A stretch of 64,000 nucleotides of DNA. Source: Hyposmocoma kahamanoa. Lineage: Eukaryota; Arthropoda; Insecta; Lepidoptera; Cosmopterigidae. A program made the position numbers and the translations under genes. The DNA lies in NCBI RefSeq assembly GCF_003589595.1, contig NW_020653200.1, positions 4,585,202 to 4,649,201 on the forward strand, in the 5' to 3' direction. Below the pieces are notes generated by a model. It made no database searches, was not told the origin of the DNA, and worked only from the letters and a program-made list of their open reading frames with translations. Below, one piece after another: positions 23,023 to 35,030 of this stretch; the stretch's first letter is position 1; each line of letters starts with the position of its first letter.

Positions 23023-23659
23023 ACGTACTGAGATTATAAATACTTCAATTCTTTACGATATAAATTTTTTGTTCTTTTTTTGTTTCTATGAAGTGCTCGA
23101 CGTGACGAATCACTTTCAATTCTCGCGAAAAGCCGTACCTAATTCATCCTCTAGTGGACGTACTATATACGGTTTCTCAATGGTTTGAACTTATAGGTAG
23201 CTCGAAAGCAGGTTCACTGCTTCGTGGAGACATACTATCTACGACATTTGAGGTGTTTAGGCCCCGAGAAAAGCGTACCTAACTCCTTTATTGTTGGAGG
23301 TCGTATTATATTAGGTAAGCCACATAAATATATCCTGTTACTCGCGAAATATATCACATTTTACGCCGAACACTCAGAGCACGGCCAAATATTCGGTATT
23401 TCGTATTCGGCCATGTCCACTACTCGTGACAACTCTAGTCTCTATTATAGCACAATTTAAGCCGATTGCAATCTGGCTCGCAATTGACGTTCCAATAATT
23501 TGTCATTGTAATGTTTTAACCACTGCATTTGATTTGAAATCCCTTTATCGGTTAGTTTATCGGTTCAATTGATTCATATGCTACTCCAAATATACTCGAA
23601 AAATGACTTTTTTTAATGCGTTACATTTAAAATTTTGTACGTACATAGGTATATTTATT

Positions 23660-23895
23660 TTAACCGATTTCAAAAAAAGGAGGAGGTTCTCAATTCGTCT
23701 GTATGTTTTTTTTTGTATGTATGTTACGCGATAACTCCGCCGTTTATGAACCAATTTCGATGATTCTTTTTTTGTTGGAAAGAAGGTACCTCAGATGTAG
23801 TCCCATTTAAATTTCAAGAAAATATTTTACCTCTAAGGGTGGCAAACTAGGGAATGAATGACTTTTGAGGTCGGGTTTTTTAACCGGAGGTTAGG
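23660..23895 (+). repeat. family F repeat
   Basis: It runs from TTAACCGATTTCAAAAAAAG to GACTTTTGAGGTCGGGTTTT and TTAACC. Internal words (GTTACGCGATAACTCCGCC, 'GAAGGTACCTCAGATG', 'TACCTCTAAGGGTGGCAAAC') follow the family order. Confidence 0.75.
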
Positions 23896-23899
23896 TTAT

Positions 23900-24985
23900 T
23901 AAAATAAAACGTCATTCTCTTTTTTCTTTCGTAAACTTGTAGGTTTGGCGTGTATGGAACACTCGATTTAGAAAAAAATGTGTAGGTATAGCTTACTGCT
24001 TGGTAGCAAAATTGCGATTTTATTTCCGTATTTGGTATTTATGTGGGGTACATGTACAGAATCAAAAATTGAATACATGTACCCTATTAGGGTGTAGCTA
24101 GAAACTTGACAATAAGAATCAAGCAAGGTAACTAACAAAAATTAAAATATAAAGTAAAAATATAAACATTGGATAGCAAAGTCTTAATAAAAGAATGAAT
24201 TTGTAACACTAATTATTATTTCTAATGTAGGAACTAATTTAGGGTGATCATATTTCATAAACATATGAAAATTCTACCATTGTGTAATAAGTACCACTTT
24301 TGTATGAGGGGGACTTTAATTTATAGTAAAAAGTTTTTTCATTTTCCTGAAGATTAAATATTGCATGTATTTTATTACGTACGGTATTTTATTACTATTG
24401 AGCTGTAATATAATAAATTTAGGCTAGGGAAGGTCAGCTTATGTTATGTTCAACATGTTAATTTTTTTACTGATCATTATTGATATTTTTTGTTACAAAT
24501 ATCATTGATTCAAGAAAATAATATGTATAAGCAGGCAAGGTGTGATACAATACAAGCGCTTGTCACGCTGTATGCATGGTGGTGTCGTAATGTAGAAGCT
24601 TAAGTAACTAAAAGTTCTTTGGAAACTTGTTCCTGCCGTGCTTGTTAAGTATTCATGGGTAGCGTCACAGACATATTTATATCTAAATAGACGCCTCAGG
24701 TATACGTACTTAGCATGCCCAATGTAAGCTATAAACGCTTAGTTGCCGCTGTTATGCTTCAGAACGCGACTGGCCCGTATCGTACTTAAACATCAGTCGA
24801 AAACGTGAAAAATGCTTAAGTGTGCCATTAAAAAGTGCAAAAACACCACAGCTATGAGTAGATGAATAAATAGGGACTTTTCCTTCCACAGTTAGAACAT
24901 TTTGTAATCAGAATATGCATAATTTATTTTAAAATCAATTATTTTAACCCTTCATGGGAGAATGGCATGAGTGAAGTTCCGTCAA
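23900..24985. other. unassigned AT-rich sequence
   Basis: No supported feature was found. Confidence 0.35.
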
Positions 24986-24988
24986 AAG

Positions 24989-25129
24989 TTTATTGCTCCA
25001 TTAGATACAGAAAAGTATAACCCACATCCTCCCCAATTCTTGTAACTCAAGCGACTAATATTGTAGATAGAGTGACAAGAATTGGAGAGGATGTGGGTTA
25101 TATTTTTCTGCATCTAATTGAACAATAAA
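24989..25129. repeat. 141-bp foldback element
   Basis: Arms of about 54 bases (24989-25042 and 25076-25129) are inverted with roughly six mismatches and share CCCACATCCT and CAAGAATTGG. The loop is 33 bases. There is no coding capacity. It is likely a small MITE or a collapsed inverted duplication. Confidence 0.65.
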
Positions 25130-26750
25130 ACAGACCTAACTCCACTTATGCCATTCTTCCATGAGGGGTGCGATATGCAAACGAGTGTATGCTGCACGAT
25201 TCGTAGTACATTGTGGCTTTTACTTGGTGCGGTACAGTTGTGGTCCTTACCTTTAGTAGGCCATGAATGTCGATCGAGCGACACTTTCGTATAATGCATT
25301 CAGATTCGTGGTATGGCCGCTTCGTCATGTTTTTTGTCAAATTTTACAAATAGTGATGTTCACTTGATGCAACATAGTTCATGATCCTGATCGATTTAGA
25401 AAACAAAGGGACGATAATTTTTAAGACCTTAGAAAATGTTATAAAAATATTCTATAAAGTTTGTTGTTGTCTTTTTTAGTTTAACAGAGCAACTTTTTTC
25501 AAAACACGTATTAATAAAGGACTTACCTAATTATCTTGTTCTGGTCTTATTTTACTATATTAATATTGAACGGCTTCTTTTAATCAACAAATACTTGGAA
25601 CATCATTATTCTAAATACGTGTCGCATCCGCGTCTCCGATTTAATCAATCGCTTTAGTGCCGAAGGAGATATCCCATCACTAAATAGCATTTATGACGTC
25701 ATCTGAGGTACAAAAATGTAGCACGCTTGGTTTTCATAGAGATCGCGGTACTTACGGCATCTATTGCGATATATGTCTGAGGGCAGCGTGAACTATTCTG
25801 CAATGAATTAATAAACACAAATTTGAATTGCATTATAAATTTTTAATGTCATGATAAAGCATAAAACAATTTAATGAAAAAGTATATTGACACTACTTGG
25901 TCGATATTCTTTTCAGACGTCGCTTTCGTCATCTTTTTTTATGCACGCAGCCCAGAAACGGAATTCTCTGCTTACGACTGCGTTTCCGAGCACATACAAC
26001 CCGAGTATCTTTAAGGTACAACTGTATATATAACGTTTGGGCGAGCTCTTTCCATAAAATCTATTTTTGCTACCGGGACAGGTAGATCAAGAACAATCTA
26101 AATTAAAAAAAAATACTTTCAAAGAAAAACCCACACCGTGTAACAGCTTGTCTATTTATAAATTGGTTTATTTTTAGTAGATTACGTAGAACGGCACGAT
26201 ACCCCATTTTATTATTAGCACATGCAATATAATATTCTGTACACAGTGGAGCCCACAGACTCCACAAATTGAGAGCTAATTAGCACGTAGTTTACTAAGA
26301 AAAAATAAAGTGTTTATATGTATTCGTTTCATTTATTTTCACAGGGTCCTACAATGAGGCTTCAATAAGCTGGTAAATATTACGTGCAATATTTACATAT
26401 TGTCATAATACTGAAATTGGGTATCATTAACCTCCAAATTACTTAATTACGTACGGTCAATTATATATGTGAACTGAAACACTGGTTTCAATAACCAAAA
26501 ATATCTCATAATTTTGACATCGTTACGCTTCGTTACTAGATAGAATATTAGTTTCTAAAACACTGCTCATTTTCGCTTGTTTTGGAGAGCAGTAGGGAGT
26601 ATTTAAACTTTCAGGAAATGTGCAATATTGAAAAGAAAAGATACTTAATTAATGTACAAAAAAGCGCCATGGTTCGCCACTATTATGAAATGACTGCGAC
26701 AAACGGCTTTCGTTAAAAATGTTTTGGTATTTTCGTGGCTAAAATAATAG

Positions 26751-26905
26751 CAGGGGCCTTACCATGAATTCTTATTACGACTCAGTTTAGGACCTAAAAT
26801 GAATCGTTGTGAGACAGAGCTACATGAAGTGTATATCACCATCTCGCTTTTTTTTCGTTACGAACCTATACTGAACTCTAATAAGAGTTCATGGTAAGGC
26901 CCCTG
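26751..26905. mobile_element. MITE with 18-bp perfect terminal inverted repeats
   Basis: Ends CAGGGGCCTTACCATGAA and TTCATGGTAAGGCCCCTG are exact reverse complements, and the similarity continues inwards imperfectly (TCTTATTA / TAATAAGA). Total length is 155 bases. CAGGGG ends are compatible with an hAT-type or similar superfamily, but no clear target duplication was seen. The mirrored copy is at 28484-28638. Confidence 0.8.
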
Positions 26906-27224
26906 GTGTATTTCTTTAAAATTGTACGATACTTCGACTAATTAAAAAACAGGTTTGATCATATTGTATATTGGTCGTACTTTAGTCGTTTAAATAAATT
27001 AACCTGATAACTAAGTTAAAACTTGTATTATAAGAATTAATGGTCCTTCACTCGATAGACAAATTAAAATAACTATTGACTCAATTAAGTATTATTATTA
27101 TAACGTAATGTATAATACTAAAGGAAAATAACATAAAATTGAAATAAACTGAAATTCTTATAACAAAATAAACCTAAATATATACCAATTTCAATTTTTT
27201 TAGGTACTTCAGTTTACTACGAAG

Positions 27225-27470
27225 TTGGACGTTTTCGTGGTCGAGTGGCTTGCATACAGGTTTTCATGGTGTCACCATCTCTGAGGTCCCGGGTTCGATC
27301 ACCGACCGGGTCAATGTAGAAACTATTTTTTCTATATTCTCTCGGATCTGGGTGTTTGTGGTACCGTCGTTGTTTCCGATTTCTATAACACAAGTGCTTT
27401 AGTTACTTACTTTGGGATCAGTGCAACGTATGTGATGTTATCTAATATTTATTACTCGGGGACTTTTAGT
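27225..27470 (+). repeat. tRNA-derived SINE (lepidopteran type) in palindrome left arm
   Basis: The head is TTCGTGGTCGAGTGGCTTGC (A-box) and GGTCCCGGGTTCGATCACCG (B-box). The body has GGATCTGGGTGTTTGTGGTA, 'CACAAGTGCTTTAGTTACTT' and 'GATGTTATCTAATATTTATT', a sequence widespread in moths and butterflies. Mirrored at 27919-28164. Confidence 0.8.
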
Positions 27471-27561
27471 ATTTCTTCATATTGTTCATAATATTGACTT
27501 AGTACCCATTTTGTTAATTTAAGTATACCTACAGCTTACTGTTAATTAAATTATAACTTAT

Positions 27562-27680
27562 GCCTCAGGGTGACTGGCGCAGTGACAGGGTCACTTAGAT
27601 CTTTGCGATTTAAAGCTCTGAGTGGCACTGCAACATGGACTGGCGTATAGCTTGCCATCAGATTGCACGACTGCACGATT
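27562..27680 (-). repeat. family A fragment in the palindrome spacer
   Basis: The 278-base spacer between the arms (27556-27833) begins with CAGGGTGACTGGCGCAGTGA, 'GATCTTTGCGATTTAAAGC' and 'TCTGAGTGGCACTGC', a partial family A copy on the minus strand. The rest (27681-27833) is not recognised. Confidence 0.7.
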
Positions 27681-27833
27681 TATACTCCGATATACTACGT
27701 AAACACTCTAAATTAATTGTTTTATTGTAGAACAACAGCCAAAAACGGGTAAAGAACTTTAGACGCGGACGGACGCATTGTATGTAGGACAGCATTTGCC
27801 TTAATACAATATAACGCTATGAGCTCTAAATGG

Positions 27834-29988
27834 TATAATTTAATTAACAGTAAGCTGTAGGTATACTTAAATTAACAAAATGGGTACTAAGTCAATATTA
27901 TGAACAATATGAAGAAATACTAAAAGTCCCCGAGTAATAAATATTAGATAACATCACATACGTTGCACTGATCCCAAAGTAAGTAACTAAAGCACTTGTG
28001 TTATAGAAATCGGAAACAACGACGGTACCACAAACACCCAGATCCGAGAGAATATAGAAAAAATAGTTTCTACATTGACCCGGTCGGTGATCGAACCCGG
28101 GACCTCAGAGATGGTGACACCATGAAAACCTGTATGCAAGCCACTCGACCACGAAAACGTCCAACTTCGTAGTAAACTGAAGTACCTAAAAAAATTGAAA
28201 TTGGTATATATTTAGGTTTATTTTGTTATAAGAATTTCAGTTTATTTCAATTTTATGTTATTTTCCTTTAGTATTATACATTACGTTATAATAATAATAC
28301 TTAATTGAGTCAATAGTTATTTTAATTTGTCTATCGAGTGAAGGACCATTAATTCTTATAATACAAGTTTTAACTTAGTTATCAGGTTAATTTATTTAAA
28401 CGACTAAAGTACGACCAATATACAATATGATCAAACCTGTTTTTTAATTAGTCGAAGTATCGTACAATTTTAAAGAAATACACCAGGGGCCTTACCATGA
28501 ACTCTTATTAGAGTTCAGTATAGGTTCGTAACGAAAAAAAAGCGAGATGGTGATATACACTTCATGTAGCTCTGTCTCACAACGATTCATTTTAGGTCCT
28601 AAACTGAGTCGTAATAAGAATTCATGGTAAGGCCCCTGCTATTATTTTAGCCACGAAAATACCAAAACATTTTTAACGAAAGCCGTTTGTCGCAGTCATT
28701 TCATAATAGTGGCGAACCATGGCGCTTTTTTGTACATTAATTAAGTATCTTTTCTTTTCAATATTGCACATTTCCTGAAAGTTTAAATACTCCCTACTGC
28801 TCTCCAAAACAAGCGAAAATGAGCAGTGTTTTAGAAACTAATATTCTATCTAGTAACGAAGCGTAACGATGTCAAAATTATGAGATATTTTTGGTTATTG
28901 AAACCAGTGTTTCAGTTCACATATATAATTGACCGTACGTAATTAAGTAATTTGGAGGTTAATGATACCCAATTTCAGTATTATGACAATATGTAAATAT
29001 TGCACGTAATATTTACCAGCTTATTGAAGCCTCATTGTAGGACCCTGTGAAAATAAATGAAACGAATACATATAAACACTTTATTTTTTCTTAGTAAACT
29101 ACGTGCTAATTAGCTCTCAATTTGTGGAGTCTGTGGGCTCCACTGTGTACAGAATATTATATTGCATGTGCTAATAATAAAATGGGGTATCGTGCCGTTC
29201 TACGTAATCTACTAAAAATAAACCAATTTATAAATAGACAAGCTGTTACACGGTGTGGGTTTTTCTTTGAAAGTATTTTTTTTTAATTTAGATTGTTCTT
29301 GATCTACCTGTCCCGGTAGCAAAAATAGATTTTATGGAAAGAGCTCGCCCAAACGTTATATATACAGTTGTACCTTAAAGATACTCGGGTTGTATGTGCT
29401 CGGAAACGCAGTCGTAAGCAGAGAATTCCGTTTCTGGGCTGCGTGCATAAAAAAAGATGACGAAAGCGACGTCTGAAAAGAATATCGACCAAGTAGTGTC
29501 AATATACTTTTTCATTAAATTGTTTTATGCTTTATCATGACATTAAAAATTTATAATGCAATTCAAATTTGTGTTTATTAATTCATTGCAGAATAGTTCA
29601 CGCTGCCCTCAGACATATATCGCAATAGATGCCGTAAGTACCGCGATCTCTATGAAAACCAAGCGTGCTACATTTTTGTACCTCAGATGACGTCATAAAT
29701 GCTATTTAGTGATGGGATATCTCCTTCGGCACTAAAGCGATTGATTAAATCGGAGACGCGGATGCGACACGTATTTAGAATAATGATGTTCCAAGTATTT
29801 GTTGATTAAAAGAAGCCGTTCAATATTAATATAGTAAAATAAGACCAGAACAAGATAATTAGGTAAGTCCTTTATTAATACGTGTTTTGAAAAAAGTTGC
29901 TCTGTTAAACTAAAAAAGACAACAACAAACTTTATAGAATATTTTTATAACATTTTCTAAGGTCTTAAAAATTATCGTCCCTTTGTTT
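27834..29988 (-). repeat. giant palindrome, right arm (2155 bp)
   Basis: The exact mirror of 25401-27555 wherever compared. It holds the mirrored SINE (27919-28164) and the mirrored MITE (28484-28638). Arms without visible divergence mean recent formation, continuing gene conversion between the arms, or an assembly artefact. Confidence 0.95.
28484..28638. mobile_element. MITE, mirrored copy in right arm
   Basis: Identical to 26751-26905 by position-for-position mirroring. It was duplicated with the arm and is not an independent insertion. Confidence 0.8.
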
Positions 29989-30425
29989 GTTGCGCACGTT
30001 CAACGTATGTAGGCTTGTGCGTAGGTGAGGATAGGAAAGTGGAGACACGGAGTTGGACACCTTTGTCCTCGAGAGTTAGAGACCGAGGAACGAAGTCTGA
30101 GGAGACAGTGAAGGACATCAGACTTAAACCAACCATAACGTGAATATGAATTCGTTTGTGGTAGTGACGACCGATTATCTGTTGACCGTCATGAAGGAGG
30201 AGTTTTGGCTGAAGGGTGTCGTATATCGGCGATTCCGGGGTCGGTTAGCAGACACTATATTGCGCCATACGACGCCGAGAATACAATTAGTGGAATGGTT
30301 AAGCCTTTGTATCTTTTATTAACTTAACTTCTGCTGTCCCAATTTTTTTCTTCGCATACAATGAAATCATCCTTATAGAAACGGAGTATATCATCATTAA
30401 AAAAAAATTGACAATTTTATTACTT
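29989..30425. other. unassigned, comparatively GC-rich sequence next to the palindrome
   Basis: The 300 bases after the palindrome are richer in GC than their surroundings. A frame at 30140-30322 (60 codons, starting MNMNSFVVVTTDYLLTV) has no recognised homologue. It could be a fragment of a retroelement; I cannot support a specific call. Confidence 0.3.
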
Positions 30426-30429
30426 TTGT

Positions 30430-30735
30430 ATAATATCAGTTTTTATAATATCAAGTGACTGATGGTAAGCGATACGCCTGTCCATAACAATAACAGAGCC
30501 ACTCAGAGCTTTAAATCGCGAAGATCTGAGGGGCACTGCCACTGTACCAGTCACCTCGAGGCTTAAGTTGACAAGTTTCATTTGTCTGTAATTTCATCGG
30601 CACCCATACCCTTAAAAACCCAAACGCAGTAATGCTCACACTATTGCTTGGCGGCAGAAATAGGTGAGGTGACAGTACTTCCCTAGACGAATTTTTTCAT
30701 AAGGATCTCTAAAAATATATTGTATTATATCATTT
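30430..30735 (+). repeat. family A repeat, near full length
   Basis: It runs from TTTTTATAATATCAAGTGAC through GAGCCACTCAGAGCTTTAAA, 'CGAAGATCTGAGGGGCACTG' and 'CTTGGCGGCAGAAATAGGTG' to AAGGATCTCTAAAA. Confidence 0.75.
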
Positions 30736-30739
30736 ATTT

Positions 30740-31870
30740 TTATATATTCTATTACATATGTTTTGGTCATCTCTTATATGTATTATATGGGTTATAGTAT
30801 CGTGATTTAAATTAATAAAAAAGTTGACTTTTGATTAGATTTGTGCCATATCGGGGAAATTAGCTGTTGTTTTTAGCTTCATTGGATGAAATAACAACAT
30901 TCTTTCAATTGATATATGGAGTATTACGGAAATATTATATATTGTTTTTATTGTTGATAATGTCGTCACTTATAGTATATTTACTTTATAAAGATTTATG
31001 AGACCCAGTTAATATTAAATTCAAATTCATATTGGCTTTGAAATTACCAGTTTGTCAGCAGAGCAGTCTCACTTGATTACCTATTCATTCACAGCGTCTT
31101 AAGTACGTCAGATGTTGACCATGAAACCACGTTTACTTTAAATAGGTAAGTAATGATTTTTCTATCTAGGACTACATTTTGTTTCGTTTATGTTTCTCGT
31201 GCTTCAATCCTATGTATAATAATTTGTTTATTTTCTATAAACCAGCTTTACGAACTACAATATTATTTTCGATATACACTAAAGTGAACGTTGTTTCTAC
31301 TATTCGAGTCTTTGTGACAGCAAAATATCATTTCATTCGGAAACGCTGTGGAAAATCAGGCGTTCAATTACATTGTGCCAGTTGAATCTGCGTTTGTAAT
31401 ACCGCACACCTCAAACCACAGTCTTACTAGCGTTAACATTTAATTAAAGGCAGTGTCTGGCATTAAGCCTATGTTTAATCTACGTACATACGCTATAAGC
31501 CACTTTCTGCTTTTGAATTTGTTTCCCTTTGAAATCGGTACAGGCATATACCAACTGTAGGAATGGTAATACGTTAAGAAGTTTGGGACAAGAGTTAGCA
31601 AGGGTAAGTGTAATGAAAACATCCCAAACTAATAAACAACAGGGTACGCCACTGGCATCCTGACTCACCTTCTAGTATTTATGTAATGAATAAACTTTCG
31701 GACGAAAGCAGTTTCGTACAGGCTAAAGAAATTTTAAATTCTTTCAAAAAAACCTAAATAATGTTGCGATGAACTGTATATTCTACTTCGTATATTCATA
31801 TTCGCTATTCTTAGACGTAAATTCGGCTAAACTGTACGGTCTGATTAGAGCACGTAGGAAAAATGACACG
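30740..31870. other. unassigned AT-rich sequence
   Basis: Short frames on both strands (for example 31179-31385) carry no recognisable motif. Confidence 0.35.
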
Positions 31871-31877
31871 ATATACC

Positions 31878-31912
31878 ACTTCAGTTATGATATTATTTAT
31901 CATAACTGAAGT
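31878..31912. repeat. short perfect hairpin
   Basis: ACTTCAGTTATGATA (31878-31892) and TATCATAACTGAAGT (31898-31912) are exact complements with a five-base loop. Confidence 0.7.
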
Positions 31913-32109
31913 AAGAAAACGAATTTTAGGTAAAATAAAACAAAAAGGTAGTTCAATTTTCAAGTTTACAATTTAAATTTAAGACTTAACGAATAAAGTA
32001 ATTCTTTATATCACTTCAGTTTGATTAACTTTCAAAACCAGGTGATTTTAAGAATTTATTTGCAAGGATGCTTTTTTGCACTGCCTGTAATAAATTTATT
32101 AAGTTAATA

Positions 32110-32353
32110 ACAGGGGTTAAAGTATGAAATTGCCGATTTGCCGAAAATCTAAATTGTTTATTTTTTAAATTTTTAACAAATTTATTTCATCAAAATAGTT
32201 GCCATTATTATCTATACATTGCTGCCATCTAATGGGAAGGTTATTAATGCCTCTGCGATAGAACTCCGACGATCTAGACTGCACAAACTGTGTGAAAGCA
32301 NNNNNNNNNNAACCTATTGCAATAAAACGGCAATTTCATACTTTAACCCCTAA
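32110..32353 (-). mobile_element. mariner-like element remnant, interrupted by an assembly gap
   Basis: Inverted ends AGGGGTTAAAGTATGAAATT (left, from 32112) and its complement ending AACCCCTAA (right, to 32353) are flanked by TA on both sides (32108-32109 and 32354-32355). Read on the minus strand, the part next to the gap encodes SRSSEFYRRGINNLPIRWQQ followed by CIDNNGNYFDE, a mariner transposase C-terminus. A 10-N gap (32301-32310) sits where the rest of the transposase would be, so the missing length is unknown. Confidence 0.75.
32301..32310. other. assembly gap (10 N)
   Basis: Ten N inside the mariner-like element. The length is probably nominal. Confidence 0.95.
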
Positions 32354-32359
32354 TATTAT

Positions 32360-33165
32360 GTATATAAAATTAATATTTATGTACCTAACCAATTTAATTG
32401 AAAATAATATGCATAAAATTTTAGGATATACTAACGTAAAGATGAACGAACAGAGCGTGTGAAAGAGAAAAAAAACAATAACAATCGCTTAAGCAAAAAT
32501 AGTTACATTGGAGATTTCTTAAACTCGCGACGCACAAATTTATCAATTATAGGTACGTACAGGGTGTCCTACGGTTATGGTACACGGAGAGAAAGTACTT
32601 TAAATATTGTAGACAGGATATTTTTCTTCATGGAGACATTATTTTATTTATAAAATTTTGTTTATAAAGCAGACTTGCTGTCCTGCTTTAAGTTCTCATT
32701 ACCGCACATGTACACAGATGGCACTCAATTGCTCATGAGATTGAATCATTGCCTATCAAGGCAAGGAATTGGTCAGTCTATAGAGCAACAGATAGAGATA
32801 GAGAATATATATCTATATAATATCTATAAAATTGGCACATGATTAGTAGTAGTTATTACAGATTGGTATTAAACTGGTAAAAGAATGAAAATTAGACGCA
32901 ATTGAAATACTGTTCGCTGCCGCGATCGAGTAGACTGTAGCGATGGAGCGAAACAAAATCAGAATAAAGAGGCGAAGGAATTAAAGAACGATTCTAAATT
33001 TAAAAACAAGTGGCTAGAAACCGGAGAAAAGGCGATAAAAAGGTGGGATGACTATGTAAGTAGGTCACATCGTCACAATTTGAGCCACATGTTGATCGCA
33101 AAATTGCCACCAGTTATGTATCGCTAAATCAGCTGTAAGCTAAGATAATTTTAAACACGTCCATG
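32360..33165. other. unassigned sequence
   Basis: No supported feature was found. A frame at 32459-32653 is low in complexity at its start and shows no motif. Confidence 0.35.
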
Positions 33166-33169
33166 CGGC

Positions 33170-33670
33170 TTAGACTATCTGATGCCCGAGTATTATCTAA
33201 TTTGTATTATTGCGATGTAGTCTACGGGCCTTGTCCATTGAAGAAAACGGAGAAGAAGATTCAGCTGGTTCAGAACTCTTGTGTCCGATTTTGCTATCCA
33301 GTCCCTCGACGCGCTCATAATTACCCCTTATCTTAATTCTTTTGGCCTTTAAAATGTGTCCAGTAGGCGTAGATTAAAATTGAATTGTCTGATATTTATG
33401 CTGAGAAATTATGGTGTACCTCAATATTTGACGAATAAATTGTGCTGAAATGACACAGAGAAAGATCAGACTCGGTCAACGCGCTACCCAGTGTTACCAT
33501 TTCGCTCGTTTCCTCTGTTACACTCCTTCAGGGGAAGCTTTCTGTTTGTTTCAACTAAATGTTGGAATGACATTCCACCCCCGATTAAACTTATCGTAGT
33601 CAAACATTTCGCACTTTAAAAAGAAAGTGTAAGCAATGGCTACTTAACGTAAAGAAATCACAATGTTGCT
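33170..33670 (+). pseudogene. LINE reverse-transcriptase ORF, C-terminal remnant
   Basis: The plus strand reads RLSDARVLSNLYYCDVVYGP, then KIQLVQNSCVRFCYPVPRR, then after several stops and shifts STRYPVLPFRSF and STKCWNDIPPPIKL. This is the 'sites after the catalytic core' pattern of CR1/Jockey-like LINEs, ending with the W-N-IP/LP motif. It is badly decayed. Confidence 0.6.
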
Positions 33671-33674
33671 GGAC

Positions 33675-34490
33675 TAAACTGTTATCGTAATTGCAATATA
33701 ACGTAGCAAATTGTTTCTTTGTTTTGTTATAAGTTTCTTCTTAGTTTATTTGTCACCTAAGTAAGTTTAAAAGTATGTGAGAAGTCGAAACCTGTTCCAG
33801 TGCCGATTGTATCCGGTATTTAATGTTCTTTTACTTTTAATATACATATACATGTATGGTCGTGTGCTCATTGAAATAATAAATAAATTTTAAGCATGTG
33901 CTACAAATTTAAAATGTATAATTTTTGTGAAGTTTGATTATTGTCAGCAGCGGATTTACATGTATGAAGGTGGAGCATGTAGTGCTGAGGCTCCAGCCTT
34001 TCCATTGGCACTAGATCCCACATTTCCGAAACTGTTAACTGTGAACCTTTTTATCGTAAATGTGCTTATAAATAAATGTCTTATTATTATTATTATTATA
34101 GAATGTAAGCAATATCGCATTCAAAAACCGAATCGACCAAATGTGAATTTTGAATAATCTGTCAGTACTCTTTGATGAACGAATAAATAACGAATATATC
34201 ACGCAAAATAGGCGCCTTGACGTCGAGTTGCGGACACTAGCCCGTTACACCAAGTACCAAGTACCAAATAACGAATATTTTTAAATTCAGTGACAACTTA
34301 AACAATTACTTCATAATAAAAAAGTAGGTTAATGTACAATAGCCTTATTGCTATGTAGCAATTTCTTCAAACAATTTCTTCAAGGCAACCATAAGATAGA
34401 AATTTGGGATGTGCAAAAGGGGTGCAACCAAAGAATATCATTATAAGTAGGTACACTGCATTATAAATGTTAATAAAAACATACGTATTA
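33675..34490. other. unassigned sequence with an (ATT)n tract
   Basis: TTATAAATAAATGTC followed by (TTA)n at about 34081-34100 resembles a LINE 3' end. Otherwise nothing is recognised; the frame at 33927-34157 runs through the microsatellite and is not a gene. Confidence 0.35.
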
Positions 34491-34494
34491 TGTA

Positions 34495-35030
34495 TATAAA
34501 GCTACAAGTTCTTACTCATTGATAGAAATAGATCGCATACTCGTACTTCCCGATAAGGTGGAAAAAAAATATTTATACCGTTGTACGCGGATAGGCTCCA
34601 AAGCAAAGAATCAAATATGAGAGGACCTGAATATAGAAAATATGAAAGAGTGATCAACGGCCTGCAAAAACTATAATAGATGGGGGGATTATTGTGCATT
34701 TTTATGAGATACACCCTGGTCATTTAGTTTAGGAAGTAAAAAATGTTCGAAATTCAAATAAACAAGATGGTCGCCATAAATTTCAAAGCCTCCTATCACG
34801 GAAACTGTTAGAGATAGGTAGGAGGTGCTCGAAAGAATGTCATAGAAATTAATAGTGATCAACTGCCTGGGTTAAAAAAAATTCAAGATGGCGATTTCAA
34901 AATGGCGGCCGAAGAAAACTTGCTTCGATCCGGCTGAAAATTGGCATGCGAGGGTCTTTAGGAGTCCTTAATCATAATTTGGGGTCAAAAATTGCTTTTC
35001 GCCATTTTTTAATACGGCTGCCATTTTTAA
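34495..35030 (-). mobile_element. composite repeat family B, copy 3 (3' half, inverted)
   Basis: This is the approximate reverse complement of about 2345-2815. Shared words, read here on the plus strand, include GCTACAAGTTCTTACTCA, 'CTCCAAAGCAAAGAATCAAA', 'GATAGGTAGGAGGTGCTCG' and 'AAGATGGCGATTTCAAAATGG'. It retains one partial tandem unit next to the 3' part and lacks the head and GC-rich block. Confidence 0.75.

Larger units (their letters stand above)
25401..27555 (+). repeat. giant palindrome, left arm (2155 bp)
   Basis: This arm is the reverse complement of 27834-29988; paired positions sum to 55389. I compared six separate 60-base blocks (starting 25441, 26101, 26341, 26521, 27241 and 27361) and found no mismatch. 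Outside, pairing fails at once at 25400/29989; inside, it fails at 27556/27833. The arm carries a 155-base MITE and a tRNA-headed SINE, each therefore present twice. A 62-codon frame at 25897-26085 is mirrored at 29304-29492; it has no recognised homologue. Confidence 0.95.

Noticed and set aside
25897..26085. Conserved 62-codon gene present twice
   Set aside because: Its duplication is simply the palindrome mirror; no start context, homologue or splice pattern supports coding.
27225..28164. Long terminal repeats of an LTR element formed by the palindrome arms
   Set aside because: LTRs are direct, not inverted, and no TG...CA ends, primer site or Gag/Pol frames are present.
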